This document shows positions 1-53,934 of a stretch of 64,000 bases of DNA, piece by piece. Under the pieces are notes generated by a model, which did no database searches, was not told where the DNA came from, and saw nothing but the letters and a program-made list of their open reading frames with translations. Origin of the DNA: Emydura subglobosa (lineage: Eukaryota; Chordata; Testudines; Chelidae); assembly GCA_007922225.1 (NCBI GenBank), contig ML679970.1:41558212-41622211 (forward strand), written 5' to 3'. How positions within the stretch are numbered: position 1 is the first letter of the stretch; every line of letters begins with the position of its first letter. Position numbers and translations under genes: made by a program.

Positions 1-1958
1 TTCAACTTGGTGCTGTAATCTGCACGCAGCACAGCGAGTGGCGCCGGCTGATTGGTCTGACTGTTCAAGCTGACAGGCGGCACGCAAAAGCCGGGGAAGA
101 GTTACTAGCGCTAGGCACACGGACTAGTGGCCTACCATTCAGGGCCAGGCCAGGGCTTTTGGCAAGACAGGTGCAAAACAAATGGCGAAAGGAGGAGGGA
201 GAAAATGAATGGGAGAGCGAGCGAAGGAATGGCAGAGGGTTATGTCTGTGGGATGCTGGGGGCTGGCCCGCCCCCTCGCCTTCCTGAATGGCTGAGAATG
301 TTCTGCTCTTCCCCGCCATGTGACTTCCCATGTCTCCCCGCTTCTCCGTCTCCTCCTCTGCGGGGAGCAGTTCTCTGCCCCTTTGCCTTTCCTTGGTTTC
401 TCAGAAGCTGTCTTGTTGGATATGCAAAGGGAAACCAGCAAGAGTGGGGAGGAAATAAGGTCCTGCTGTTCCCACCCTTGCCCCCATCCTGGAGGAGGGA
501 CCAGATGTCGTGTGCCCCCCCCCATCCCATCCTAGGGTAAGATCTGGATGTCAGGTGCAATGTGCTCCCCACCCCCCTGGTCCCACGCTAGGATAGGGTG
601 GGGGTATGGCCCATGCTGGAGCTCTTGAGAATGGGGCAGAGGAGAAGCCTCTCTGGGTACAGAGCAATCCAATGGGGCATGGGTGCCATATAAAGAGCAG
701 AGGCTCCCTCTCCCTCGGGGGAATAGATGAGTGAGATGCAATTTGTCAGCCCCAGCTGGGACGTCAGGGAGAGCGAATAGCCCCATATGGCCAGGCCTGC
801 GAGAGAGCAGCACCCTGACAGGCAAGAGAGAGGCGCTCCAGGCTCTTCCCCGCTCTGGGCTGGTGGAATTACTCCTCTCCTTAGACTGCTGCTTACAGTT
901 GGGTTTAACCGTGTGCTAGGCAGAGAGCTGCTGGTCACTTCCCCGACCTTCTTCCAGCCCCTGCTGGTGCAGGAGTTGCATGGTATCAGCAAGCAATGAA
1001 ATCTGCGGCCCCTGGGCTGGAGGGACCCTGGCGGGCTGCACGTCTGTGTAGCTCTCACGGATCCAGACAGCGGGGTGGCAGCATGTGTAGTGCGTCCCCC
1101 CGCCAGCAGTGCCTTATCTCGGGGGAAGCGAGCCAGGCGTTTTGACAGGGGGCTCCCCCCGGGCGATTCCACTCAGCACTGGGAGGGTGGCATGGAGGAA
1201 TGCAAGGGCCCCACCTGTTGCGGTTCTCCCACCTGGTTACCAAATTGTCCCTGATTTCCCCTTGCAAATCCTTCTTGGCTTTCCCTCACTGTGGTGCATG
1301 TGCTCGCTAGCATTAAACACCAAGGAGATTGTCATCTCCGGCACCGCAAGGATGGACCGCTCAAGCCCACCTGCCCCTCTGTTGTTAGTTGTCAGTGTTG
1401 GCTGCATGCGTGTGCCCACCGTGTAGGTGCTGTCCCAGCTCCGTGCAGGTAACGAGACAGCACTCACGATCGAATGAATCAACATGACCACGGGTTCGCT
1501 GGGAAACGAAGGCACCTGGGCCAGATCTATTGCAGTTGAAGCACAATGAGAAGCAACCTATAGCGTATCCACCAGTACACTTCAAATCCGAGTGCTCCGT
1601 TACAATGGACCGGCACAACTTAATGGCGGGACTTTCCGTTATCCCCTAGGCTGGACAAAGTCATTGCCTCTGACACCCTCTTTTAGACACTGTTACAGAC
1701 AATTTTGTTCTACCCCTTTGACCTAAGTAGTTGCCACCCTTTAGACATAGCCCGTACCTTACATTGAATGGTTTGGGCAAAACATCTCTATTTGTCATAT
1801 TATAAGACATTTCTATCCGTCAAAGTGTCATTTCAGGGGGTCAGGTGGCCCTTGTTATCTCTTTGGTGTTAGGATGCCCTGGTACCTTCTGCAACTTTTA
1901 AGCTTGGATTTTTTTTTTTTTAAAGGTCTGTGCTAGTTCAAAAGGAATTCTTTTTTTA

Positions 1959-2040
1959 GCGTTCTCTGGCCTCGGTTATACAGGAGGTCAGACTGGATGA
2001 TCACAATGGTTCCTTCTGGCCTTGGAATCTCTGAATTACA
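1959..2040 (+). repeat. CR1 LINE 3'-end fragment
   Basis: The segment reads like the canonical CR1 terminus: 'caggaggtcagactggatga', then 'tcacaatggttccttctggc', then 'cttggaatctctgaatta'. It is heavily 5' truncated, as is usual for CR1, and is inserted in the sense orientation in an intron. Confidence 0.85.
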
Positions 2041-2261
2041 AGCGTTGCAGATTTGATGATTTCCTTCATGTCCTAGCTCCTGGAGTCAGGTGATCATATG
2101 AGAATCTCAGCTTGAAAACACAGCTCCTAATGGCTCAGAAACCAGAAGACAACAAAAAAGACCCCAACCAGCAATGCAGAACGGCGGGGAAGCTCAGTGT
2201 GATCAGATTCACTCAAGTGGTGGCTGAGCCACGGAGAGTGGCCGATGAGCCTGGTGCAGCT

Positions 2262-2345
2262 CTGGATTGGATCATTGCACTCTAGCCGTTGAGGCTTTTG
2301 CTTTAAAGATTCAGAGGTTCAATTCCTGCTCCCGCCCAGGGGTGC
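2262..2345 (+). repeat. Possible tRNA-derived SINE head
   Basis: An exact pol III B-box match, GGTTCAATTCC, lies at 2316-2326. It is preceded by a tRNA-like arm (tctagccgttgaggcttttg). No clean cloverleaf or full SINE body is seen, so this is a degenerate SINE fragment rather than a tRNA gene. Confidence 0.45.
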
Positions 2346-4831
2346 AGAGTACGATGAACAGCATATGCAATTGGCATTCATGCGGCCAGGATGTTTCTCG
2401 GGACTTTGTCAGCACGGTATGGAGAATGGCTGAACCATTCTCAGCCCCATACCGGGTAAGCCATGGAGCTCTTGGCCATCCAGCGCCATTTTCAGCTTAC
2501 CACGTGGCAGAGACGCTGCCACAATCAGTGGGAAAGGTTGGCCGGCATCTCACCTGCTTGTTGAGGGACCAGGTTTCCCTGTCACGTCCATCTCCTCTGC
2601 TGACGTTCCCACTGGGCTCCAATAGCATCACTGCCAGGCCCTTGACCAGGGGTTACTGGGGACAAGGCTGCATCCTGCAGATCTGCAGTTTGCCAGAGGG
2701 CCCCACATACATGGTCCAGCTGTAGGTTTTCTTATGGGGCCCGTAGGGCAGTGGGAGGAGGGTGGGAGGCAGAGGGTGGACGTTCTGGGAGAAGTGGCTC
2801 CTTGCCCTTACCTCATTCCTTCTGTGGTGCTGAGTTCAGTTCCCAACTGACCACAGAAGGGGGCTGGTCATCTCATCCCGTGGCTCCTCTGCTCTCAATT
2901 CCTACAGGAGGAATCTCACCGGCCAGTCTCGCTGTCCTTGGGGCTGTCCCGTATCCCACCTGGCGTTAAGGAACCCAGATTTGGCTGGGCGCAAAGCAAG
3001 GGGAGGGTGCGGTGGGCCCAAGGCCTGTAGCAGAGTTGTTTATTGAACCATACGCTTTCACGGTGCTGCATCACCTTGGGGCATGAGGTGACGTCATGCC
3101 ATTCCTGACACTGCCTACAGGGCAAGCACGCATCTCGTGATGCAGAGTGACTGTGCGAAGGCCCCGATTGCTGCAACACCGACAAACACAGAAGGGAGGC
3201 AGCCCGGGGGGCAGAGAGGGAGACCCCACGAGCCCTCGGCGCTGCCTGGGATCCCCTCCCCTGTCTCTGGCACAGCCCCCCAGCGCTTCTCAGAGCCTTT
3301 GGCCTGCAGTGAACTTTTCCCACTCAGACTGGACAGTGAGCGGGTGGCTAAGTACCCCTCCCAGCCTTGCCACCTTTCCAGGTGCATGGCGCACCCAGAG
3401 CAATGTCTGGTCTGATCCCTCCTCCCAGCCTCCCCCGCCCCAGTGGGTGTATCATTGCCTCCCCCACCCCCATGCCAGCAGGAAAAGGTGCAGGGGTGAT
3501 GCGTCACCCAGGACGTCTGCAGCAAAGCTGGAACCTTTCTCACTCTGTCTGCGCTGCATGCGCGGGCTAGGATTGCTGCTCATGGCGATGGACCTGAGCT
3601 AATCTGAATCTCGCTTTGCTTGAGCACTGAAACCATGGCAACACTGGCGTCATCCCGGGCTGGCTGAACCAGCCTGGAACCCTGGGTGATTGCCCAGGCA
3701 GCTGCAGCATCACTTCTGACTCGGGGCTGTGGCTTGGGCAGCGTCTGTGCTGCAAAATAACAGGGCTCGGACCCACCCGCCCTCCCCAGCAGGATCCTGG
3801 GACATGGGTCCTGAGCAGGCCCCAAGCATAATTTTTTCAGGCCCTGTACGAACTTGTGATACGAGCCCCCTCCCACACACATACCACAATCCCTGCAGCC
3901 TGGGCCGGGCCCCCTAGTGCCTCCGGGCCCCCTGTAAAGTGTACCCTTCCCCCTCCCATATGGGGGCCCTGGTCCTGAGTGCTTGCTGACCCGAGTCAGA
4001 CTGATCTATGTGTGGACGGAAGCGGGGCTTGGGCTCAAACCTGAATGGGAGCCTGCGTTTGAGTGTTGCCGTGTAGACACACCCGGTGTGCCTCCATTCC
4101 CCGTCGGTCAAATGGGGAGAAAAGCACTGCCCTGAATGCACTGAAGATGGGGAGAGTCTCAGCTACCACAGTAATGGGGCCCAGATACGTACCTTGCTGT
4201 GTCCGGTCAGGTTACCTACCACCACCTCTGTTCACGCCCACGCTGCAGGATAGCTGTGTGCAAAGCTTTTAGAACCTGCTTTCCCCAGCCTCTTTTAGAC
4301 TCTGACTCTGCAGGGGCCTTGGACTGTGACAAGAGTTTTTTTGCCCAGCTAAAGCACTGGGCTTCCCCGGCCCGCCGTTGCCCACTAGCCAGGCTTGCCA
4401 GCCTTGCACCCTGTGCTGTAGATCCACGTGCCAGCCTCCGCATGCGGCGTGGCTGTTGGCAGCATAAGTCCCTCCAATGGACTGGCGAGGCGGCTGTGGC
4501 TGGTGTCCTCTCTCATCCCCCGTCTGGCTCCCTGGCTGTGAGAGTGAGCCCTGCGAGGGCTGGTTGGAAAGCCTGGCTCTGCGTGCAGGGAAAGCACCGT
4601 GTTGATGCTTGGTCCTGCTCCATTTTCTTTCTACTGAAGGGCATTTCCGATGCTCCCCCTCATTGCTGCCTGTGCTTGTGTTAGGCCTGGATGGCAAAGG
4701 GCATTGATCACGGGCCCCGTGCAACGGGCAGATTCTGTTCCCATTCTGCCAGTCCTTTCTCCATCCACCCCCATGCACGCAGTCCCGCTCAGAGGGGCTT
4801 TCTTGGCCTTCAGCTCAAGGGCATCACTTGA

Positions 4832-4990
4832 AGGCAGTGTCATCTAGTGGCTAGAGCAGCGTGGCAGGACTCCAAGGTCCTATCCCCGGCTGTGCCCTTG
4901 ACTCACTATGTGCCTTGGACATGTCATTGCCTCATGCTTTGCCTCAGTTTCCCCCTCTGAGGGAGCAAGAGCGACTGCCATTGCAGTCTT
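4832..4990 (+). repeat. MIR/CORE-type SINE fragment
   Basis: The sequence follows the MIR layout: 'tctagtggctagagca', a 'ggactccaaggtcctatccc' tRNA-like part, 'gtgccttggacatgtcattg', then 'ttgcctcagtttccccctctg'. It is diverged and ancient. Confidence 0.75.
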
Positions 4991-5673
4991 GAGTCTTCAC
5001 TGATGCGTGTGACCTTGGGTGGGACAGCTCTTCCCCGGCACCCAGTGTTCAGGTCTGTGACAGCGGAGGGGAGATGGGCCCCAGGCCGTGCGGCAAGCTT
5101 CACGCCTCTTCTCAGGTGGGGAGAATGAAAGGGATGTGACCAGGGGGTCTGGTGACCCGATCAGGCCTTGGACGGGGAAAGCAGAGGTCTGGAGCAAGAA
5201 GGCGCAGCAGGTGGTTGGCAGATGCCTGCAGATGTGGCAGGGAGGAAGGAGGCTCCGTCAGCCAGGGAGAGACACCTGTAGAGCAGGCTGAGCAGGGCTG
5301 GGCTTGGAGAGCAGGATGTAGCAGTTCTCAACCTTTCCGGGCCCAGATGAGACCAAGACCCAGCCACACCCAGATTGGCTGGGCAGGCACCATAACACGC
5401 TAAGGGATTGTGTGGAGCCCCCGGCTATGAGTCTCTATAACTGATGTTGACCATTTCCAATAGGCAACGCAAAGGAGAACCAGATTTCTGGGAACTGAGG
5501 GCAAAGGTGGAGTGATCTCCCTGGGCTGGGCTCTGTAGCATACCCCGAGTATGAGCCTCTTTCACTGCTCTGAGCCTGGTTCCCATCTGGTGGTGCCGGA
5601 CCCTTGGCGGGGCTGTATCTGCCCGTATCCGACGGGGTAACAAAGAGGGGGAGCGCCTCTGTCTCATGGCTGA

Positions 5674-46507
<40,834 letters not shown>

Positions 46508-47889
46508 AACATCCATCTGGTCCAACCCATCCATTTTTCTTTTGTTTAAAACTCCATCTGCATCCCCCTCCAGGCGTGTTGGAAAAGGGCAACTTCTCGT
46601 CCCATCCGTGCTGGTTCCACCTTGGCTGTGGTTCTCGAGGCCCTCCTCTCGCTCCATTCAGGAGCTGGCATCTCTGTTTCGTTTTTCTTTTGCTTTGTTT
46701 CCCATCCTTTCCAACCTGCCCTTGCCTTTCTCCTGTCTCTGTGCAGCAGGCCGGAAAGCATTGAGCTCTGAGCAAGACTTGGGGAAGTACAAGCCATCTT
46801 GAGGCTTCTGTTCTTCAGACAGTGAATGTCCTTGAGCTCTTGACTCCTTGACCCCGGCCTCACCTTTCCATTGAGCTGTTGGCCAAATACGAAGAACAGT
46901 GACCTGGTTTTTTGGTTTGGTTTTTTTTCTTTTTTTTTTTTTCCTCCTCTCATGGAACCTGAGGAATTCTGGGAGATTTTGTAGTTTCCATTGAGAGCTG
47001 TCTTACCATTTTGCCGTCTTAAAGTATTTAACCAACAACGACGCCAGATTAGTCTTGTGTTTGAAATAATCTGCCCTCCCGCCCTGCCCATCCAAAACAA
47101 CCCGTAGAGCAAAACAAACTAGAAGATGAAAAAAATGATGTTTTCTTGCCAAATCGAGACTAATTTTGTTAACTCCTCAGCCAATCGCCATGGCTTCTTG
47201 AACTCAAAACAAAAAACAACAGATGTCATAGTTTTATGATGTCCTCATTTGCTTCTCCATGCCACCCAATCACTAGGTGCTTTCCAACACCATCCCTTCT
47301 GAGTCTCGCATTATTTACATCCATCTTATTCCAGTCTTTTATTATTATTTTTTAGCCTGAGGATTTCAAACCTGATCTTTCTACATCTACTTTCCAACGT
47401 TTTAGCCTGAAGGATTACAGTATTTATTGTCAGCAACAAGGACACACACAAAAAAAAGAAACTTGAATTGAATTTCATGGTCAGTATTATTTATTTAAAT
47501 CAATAACTCTGTAGTGGAAAGTGGGGAGAAGGGTCCAAGACATTCAGCAGCCATTGATGTGCATCATTTTAGCCCTGACATGCGTCCCCCCACAGAGTGG
47601 GTGGGACTAACGATGGCAAAGAAGAACTTCCTGGTCTGTGTTGTCTCCTCGTTCCCCAAAAATATCCTCCCTCTACAACCCAGGCTTGATACCAACTGTC
47701 TCTGCCTCACAGACCGGCGGGCACGCTGGCAGAAAGCTTGGTTAATGGTCCATGAGTCTCTCTCTGGACCTGACTGCCACCATTGGGGCGGGCGCTACCC
47801 ACTCCATTGAGTTGCATGCCCTGATCCTGTGTGCTAACCCTTCTTCACCAGGCACGTAGAGCTGGAGAGCCTTTTAAAACGCTCAGGGT

Positions 47890-48035
47890 CTGGTTTAAGT
47901 AGGGGGCTAAGCCCCCCAGCTCCCACTGACGTCACTGGGGTTCAGGACCTCTGAAAAACCCAGCCCAAATTCACCCTGGTGTGACTCTGTTAAGTCAGAA
48001 GAGATACACCAGGGCGAATTTGGCCCTCATGCCCC
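47890..48035. repeat. Old interspersed repeat with 'caccctggtgtgactctgtt' words
   Basis: 'cccactgacgtcactggggt', 'aattcaccctggtgtgactc' and the inverse-like 'acaccagggcgaatttggcc' indicate a diverged SINE-like repeat containing a short inverted pair (about 47968-48025). Confidence 0.5.
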
Positions 48036-49084
48036 AAATGCTACTCCAGGGGGACTGGCATCCAGGGCAGCATTGCTAGAGGAGGAGGGTCCCTGAACTG
48101 AGCACCCAAGAGGGTGTCCGCATATGGCTCCCGTTGACTTTGCCTCCATGGGGAGAGTTTGACCTTATGCGCCTTTGGCCTTAGGTTGTGGCAACAGCTG
48201 AAATCTTGGGAAGGGGGCCGCGCTGATGAGGGGTTTAGTGGCACGCCACGGAGCAGGGGGTCAGGCCCCAGAGGGGCAGGTTCAATCTCCCGAGATGGCA
48301 AGAAAAGGAGGAGGATGCTACACGGGCAGAAGTAACATGTGCCACCAGCAGGGGGATGACACGGGGCATTTGACCCATGGGCACACAAGGCCCTTATTTG
48401 CACACTCAATGCCTCGGTGCATGATGCCTGTTACCATGAGCCTGTGAAGCATCCAGATGTTTGGGAGAGGGAAGAACACCTGGATTCTAGGGTCTCACTA
48501 CCTGGGTGACTTGAGACTGACCCATCTTTCAAGCAACAGCCAGCACTTTCTGGCCCTGATGTCATATATCTATCCAAATGACATGAGATGCCCCCCGCCC
48601 AGCATTTCGAATTAGATTTTAGCGGTGAGGGTTCTGTTGGCACCTGCCACTCAACTCAAGCCCCTGCCCCCCGCCAAGAACCCCTCCAGTTGGCTTCGTA
48701 GCAGCACGTTTTATGGCTGGGGCTGGGGCATGTGTGGAAGAAGCTGGTCTCTTCTTCGAGCAGGTGCTGTTATGCCGGGGATGGATTCTGCACCTCAAAC
48801 TAAAGCCGGCTTCTGAAGTAACAGAATCCCTCCCCCTGCAGTGAGCGGTGTCTAGATTGGGACGTCAAAGCAGTAGAGCCTTTGGGGCTAGTCCTTGGGC
48901 GCAGGCAGGGATAAAATAATCATGCCATTTACCACAGGTTCAGCTGCTCTTGAGTCCCTTCCCGGCCCCAAAGCCGCCTTCTCTTCAGCCAAATATCCCC
49001 TTTGCCTCTTTGCTTTGGGTGGCCAGGAGAGGGGAAAGACCCTCCCTCGTTGCTGCTTCCTGGGACGGATAGAGCAAGATCATG

Positions 49085-49460
49085 AGCGGCAGCTCAGTGC
49101 AGTGCAGAGAGCAGGGCAATGTCACAGCAGCTCCACGCAGTGTGAAAGCAGCTCCATGCAAGGCGACAGCTCCGTGCATTGTAATGCAATGGTGCGAAAA
49201 GTGTCGCAACTTCGTGTAGGGTGTGGCAGCTCTGAGCAGTTGGATGTAAACCAGTGCAAGGCGATGCAGCGTAGTGGAGTGATGCAACCCAGTGCAACGT
49301 GATACAGCGTAGCAGAGTGGTGTAAACTAGTGCAATACGATGCACCTCAGTGGAGTGGTGAACTCAGTGCAACATGAGGCAGCGTAGTGGCGGGTGCAGC
49401 TCAGTGCAACACCATGCACTGTAGTGCAGCTCAGCAGAATACAGTGCAGTCCCGTGCACC
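49085..49460. repeat. Degenerate 37-38-bp tandem array
   Basis: The word 'agtgcaa' recurs at 49253, 49291, 49329, 49366 and 49403 (spacing 38, 38, 37, 37). Each unit follows the pattern 'agtgcaacgtgatgcagcgt' then 'agtggagtgatgcaactc'. Looser units with about 18-19-bp sub-periodicity (gcagctccatgcaa-like) extend upstream to 49085. It lies in the inferred 3' UTR. Confidence 0.88.
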
Positions 49461-50689
49461 ATGATCCGTTTGGGATATCTACCATTAGGTCTCTGGCACA
49501 TCTGCTGAGTCTTCTTAGCTTCCTTTTTAATCCCTCTTTGTCCTGGGGGCAGGGTGGGGTACCCTGCCTCATCGGCAACATCGTTAACAAGGGCTTCACG
49601 TCCTGTCCCCACTGCCCTCCCCATCTTCAGAACCAGCAGCCAAATGTCGGAAAAGCTCTCTCCTCCCAGACCTCATTGCTTTCCTTTCCGTCCACTTCTC
49701 GTTTGGGTTAGTGCCCATGTTAGCAAAGATGGGACCAGCCATTCCTGGCCCACGACTCCTGGCCTGTGTCCCTCACCTCATCCTCTCTCTGCCAAGCCAT
49801 GCCAAATCGTGTGACTGCTTTGTGATGTGGGCAAACGACTAACTGAGATCCTGCCCCACCCCAATTTCATTGCACTTCTCACCAAAGCCGGACTGAAACC
49901 CTAGGGTACCATACAGCCTGCCGCTGCCTTGCCCGCATCTCTGTTTGCCTGACGCCACGGAGCCAGTGAATGTGCGTACCTCGTCAGCAACAAACAGAGA
50001 CTTGGGAAAGAAGGGAGCAGGGAGACATACGCTCTTCTAGACGGCGGGGAGCCAGAATCTCCTGGATTATTTTTTTTTGGACACCTGGCAGGAAGGGCTA
50101 GGAACGGTGTGTGTTGCATTGCTCTGCTTTGTGACACCACCGTGCGGAGGCAATATAAAGGAGCTGCTTTGTGAGCTGCTTGCAGAATGTACTGGTTTAA
50201 GACCCGGCGGAGTGTCCATGAGGTCAGACGAGCCCTTTGTCTGATCCGGTCTCCCTCCAGTAGATGTCCGTTAGCTCGCAGAGGAGGGGCTCGTGCTGAA
50301 GTGCAGCTGATGGGCGCACAGAACTAATTCCTCCAAGCCACCCGGCACTGCCTTGGAAGCCGAGCTTTTATTTCCAGCGTGCAGCGAAGCCTGCTGTCCT
50401 TCAGAGGGGAATAAATACCGGAATGACAGCCCTGGGCATTGCCGGCCTCCAGCTATCCCCAGAGCAGGTCAGTCCCAGACAGCCGCAGGCAAATCTTCCT
50501 CCCTTGCCCCTCTAGCACCTGCTGAGTGGGCCTCCACCCATCTCCTGGGCAGATCAGCCCTCATGGGCCTGTCTGTTCGTGGCTTGATTAGCCAGATCAG
50601 GGAGCCAGTGAGTGCCCGCTTTGATAGTGATCCCACCCCCACAGCCTTTCACACAGGCCTCTCGGGGGGAAGCAGCCTTCAGTCCCCGC

Positions 50690-50775
50690 TAGCCGGGGGT
50701 GGAATTGAACTGGTGACCTTGGGAAAGGCTCCCAACGCTCATTACCAAGCCCCTGAGCCAGCTGGTCCCATCTCC
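50690..50775 (-). repeat. tRNA-like SINE head, reverse orientation
   Basis: On the minus strand it reads 'gctggctcaggggcttggta' (A-box-like region) to 'ggtcaccagttcaattccac' with a B-box-like AGTTCAATTCC. No cloverleaf with a proper acceptor stem is apparent, so this is a SINE, not a tRNA gene. Confidence 0.55.
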
Positions 50776-53588
50776 ATGTTTTAAGGGTCAGGGGATCCTC
50801 TGTGGGAAGGAACGGTAGTGTTTTCGCTCTGGTTCCGCGCTCGGATGGGCCAGTACTTGACTCCTTAGCGAGGGCGGAGACAGACTTGGAAGAGCTTGTC
50901 CGGCTTGAGAGTGTCTCCTCCTGGTCTGCAGCCTGGCCGCCCGTGTGATGGAGAATATGTTTATGGAGGTTGGAGTGGGCAGGGGACTGGAGGTAGGGCC
51001 CCCATTTTGCCACCATGGCAGGTATGCTCTATGATAGAGGCTGAGATCAGTGGGTGCATTGCAGAGCTGCATGGGCTCAACTCCCACCCCCAAATCTCTG
51101 AACAGGGATGTCAGTGGGAGAGAGCGAGACTGCCCAGGGCAGCCTGTGCCTTCTCCCCTAGAGCCGCCAGGTGGGAGGGCAGCGCCAGCCCCACAGACCC
51201 GTGTCTGCATGCGCAGTAAGTCCTCCTCGGCTCCAAACTAACCTTCAGCCTTTTCCCACGGAGGAGGGGGGTGCTGGGCATGCCGTCCGCCGCAGGATGT
51301 CACTGTGATGCACCAGAACTCGCAAGCTGCCCATGGAGCCTCTGAACGGGGGCTGGGACCGAAGGACTGGGAGCTTCCCCCTCCCCCTCCCCCACTCTCC
51401 TTCTCCCAGTCCCCCAGCTCTCAACTCCTCGTAGCCCCAGTGTAGCACAAATGCTGCCCGTGGCAGGGCTCCCAGATCCCGGCGGCTCAGCCAGTCAGTA
51501 CAGAGAAGGCCAAACCAAGGTCAGGAAGCATGTGCTCCTCGTGGGTTTCAGGGAGGACTCCCAGTGAAGCGCCAGCAGGCGGGGGGGCTGGAATAGACAG
51601 CATAGATGGGCAGTTCGTACCAAGGCGTTGTCTAACCCTGCTCAGAGCAGATACAGCCAACCTGGTGGCTCAATCCGTGATTAGGGCAAGCGCATTAACA
51701 GAGCCGAGGCCGTCCCCTCCCTATTAGACATTCCCCTGAGCATCCCTCTCTGGGAGAAGCTGGAGGGCATCTAGGGCCTGGGGTCTGGTGTCCCCTTCCC
51801 CCATCAGCTCTAGCAATGCACTCGGGTCTCAGCCTCACAGGGAGAGCTGCCCCCCCCCCAGCCCCCGCCCAGCCTCCTTCCATCAGTCCAGCCCAGTCAT
51901 GCAGCACGGCAGCCGTGCAGAAAAGTCCAAGAAATCAGAGGCAGAAAAGCCATGACATTCGACTGTGTTGCCCAAGGGCTGTCGAGGCAGGGCCACTGGC
52001 CATCCGGGCAGCCCTGCTGGGGGAATGGGCGGAACAGGTTTAGCGATCTAAGCAGGGAGGATTTGGTTCACGGGCGATTTCTCAGCTGCTGAGCGGCCCC
52101 AAGTTGCTGTTAATAACCATTTCCTTAACATGGCCCCAGCACTCTGCACTGTGCTTTGGGGGCGGCGGGGGGATTTTTGTTAAAGCCACAGAGCCTGTCC
52201 CGCAGCACTTAGCACATGAGGGTACCAGCTAATGGAGGTGGGTAAGGGCAGGAAAGGCGAGAAGTGGCATTAGCAGGGCGCTGCAATGAACGGCCTCCAC
52301 TGGGCCATCTGCAGGCACAGGCTGAGTGAGGGCAAGGTGGGGCAGGGAGCGCTGGAGAGAAGGCAGGAGAATTGTGCTGGAAGGCAGAGTTTGAAGGGCA
52401 GCGGCACACAGCGCGGGAGGGATATCGGCCCAGCTTCGGGGCTCATTGCCATGAGTAGGAAATACTCCCCTGTAAGGAGCAAGAAGATGAGAAGGGCAGG
52501 CCAGGGGTGGGGGAGGAGATGGCTGAGTCGGGGGTGGGGGGATGGCCGGGGCAGAGACAGAGGATGAGATGGGGCGGGGGGCAGAGTGCAGGGGACGAGG
52601 GGGGCGGGGCAGAGCACTAACGCTGAAGCGGAGGGGTTTGCACTTGCTGTAGCTAGCAAGAGAGCTGGTGAAGGGATTTGCTGCAGGTGCCGGACACTGG
52701 GTGCGGGAGAGGAGCCAGGAAACCCCAGGGTTTGGGGGTGGGCTCAGGGCAGCGGGAGATGGGGAGCTGCTGACCTCCCCCACCCCCACCTTAGGAGGGC
52801 CTCATCTCACTGTGAGATGCTCCCTCCTCCCAAGCAGCTCTGGGGGCTGGCATTGGCCTGCTGGAACCCATCATCATTTCAGCTGTGTCCATCGCCCCAT
52901 GCTCCAGACACACCTGGCAGCAGGGTGCGGCTCGGGGCTGGCTGGGACTAAAGTCACGCGACCTTAACACTTTTCTAAAATGAATTCAACTAAAACAATT
53001 TGGGGAATGGGCGGGGGGTGGGCAGGGGAAGCCAAGGGCCTTGCCGGTTTGACCCTTGAGCCGGAGGGGACAGGGATGGGGGGAAAGGGAGGCGATTGGT
53101 TAATTAATGACTGGGTTAATTAATGGTCATTTTGCTTGTAGCTTTTTCAGTGTGTGTTTGGTTAATGTCTCTGGGAAACAGTGTTTTGAACAGATGGCTG
53201 GCTCTGTGTTACTGGGAGTCTGTGTAATTCTATAGTCTAGTTAGGTGCTCATTTGAGAATAACAAAAAAAAAAAGCCTATACATAAATATAAATATATAT
53301 ATATTCTATTTTACGTTTAAAAAAATAAAAAACAAAAAGAACAAAGCGAACCACTAGGTAGCTGTTCTGCTGGGATCAAATCCTGAGCATTCCTCATCTG
53401 AAAGCTTTTTTCTGCTCATTCGAAAGGTTGTTGTTTTTTTTTTATTATTTGATTTCATTTGATTTCCTTCTCTTTTTTTGTACAGAAGAGTCAGAAAACT
53501 AAAAAAAAAAGACAAAAAACTTTGTAAAATATTGTGTGTGTGATTCCTTGTAAAATATTTTCAAATTGTTTATTACAGAGGATCAGTT

Positions 53589-53594
53589 ATTAAA
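53589..53594 (+). terminator. CACNA2D2: Candidate poly(A) signal ATTAAA of CACNA2D2
   Basis: ATTAAA lies in 'cagttattaaataatgttca', followed about 30-40 bases later by a GT/T-rich stretch ('cctggtggactttttttttt'). An alternative AATAAA lies at 53324-53329 in an A-rich run. Which one is used cannot be told from sequence alone. Confidence 0.6.
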
Positions 53595-53934
53595 TAATGT
53601 TCATATTTTCACTTCACACCTGGTGGACTTTTTTTTTTTAGCTGGTTTTGAATGGGACGTGGGGGGGCGGGTTGTGGCTGGGGTGTCACACTTGGTGGGG
53701 AATTTGTAGCTGCCTCAATGGATTGGTTGCTCCTGCCTGTCATGTGGAATAACGGTGAGTAAAAGAGGAGTAGGTGTCAGGACGCCTGGGTTTTATTCTT
53801 TGCCTTTGGGCCCGATTTTCAGGACTTGCTTAAATCGATCGGTGTTCAACAAAACACTTAAGCACGTGCTGATCTGTCTGTCTGATAAGGCCCCGTTACC
53901 ATAGGTTCTGAGCAGCTTGCTAGCTTTAACGTGT

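Larger units (their letters stand above)
46508..53615 (+). other. CACNA2D2: Inferred CACNA2D2 3' UTR
   Basis: No coding similarity is seen after the stop. The AT-rich block 53460-53615 ('gtaaaatattgtgtgtgtga', 'aaatattttcaaattgttta') resembles the end of vertebrate CACNA2D2 mRNAs as I remember it. That would make the UTR about 7.1 kb unless earlier poly(A) sites are used. It holds a 37-38-bp tandem array and SINE-like fragments. No clear AATAAA exists in the first kilobase. Confidence 0.6.

Noticed and set aside
65..331. Minus-strand open frame starting MGSHMAGKS, which looks like an expression-tag leader
   Set aside because: The resemblance covers only a few residues. There is no vector sequence around it, and the frame lies in an ordinary intron with no codon or family support.
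2316..2326. Pol III B-box as evidence of a tRNA gene
   Set aside because: No acceptor stem, anticodon arm or cloverleaf can be drawn. The context is a SINE-like fragment. The same applies to 50690-50775 and 48270-48300.
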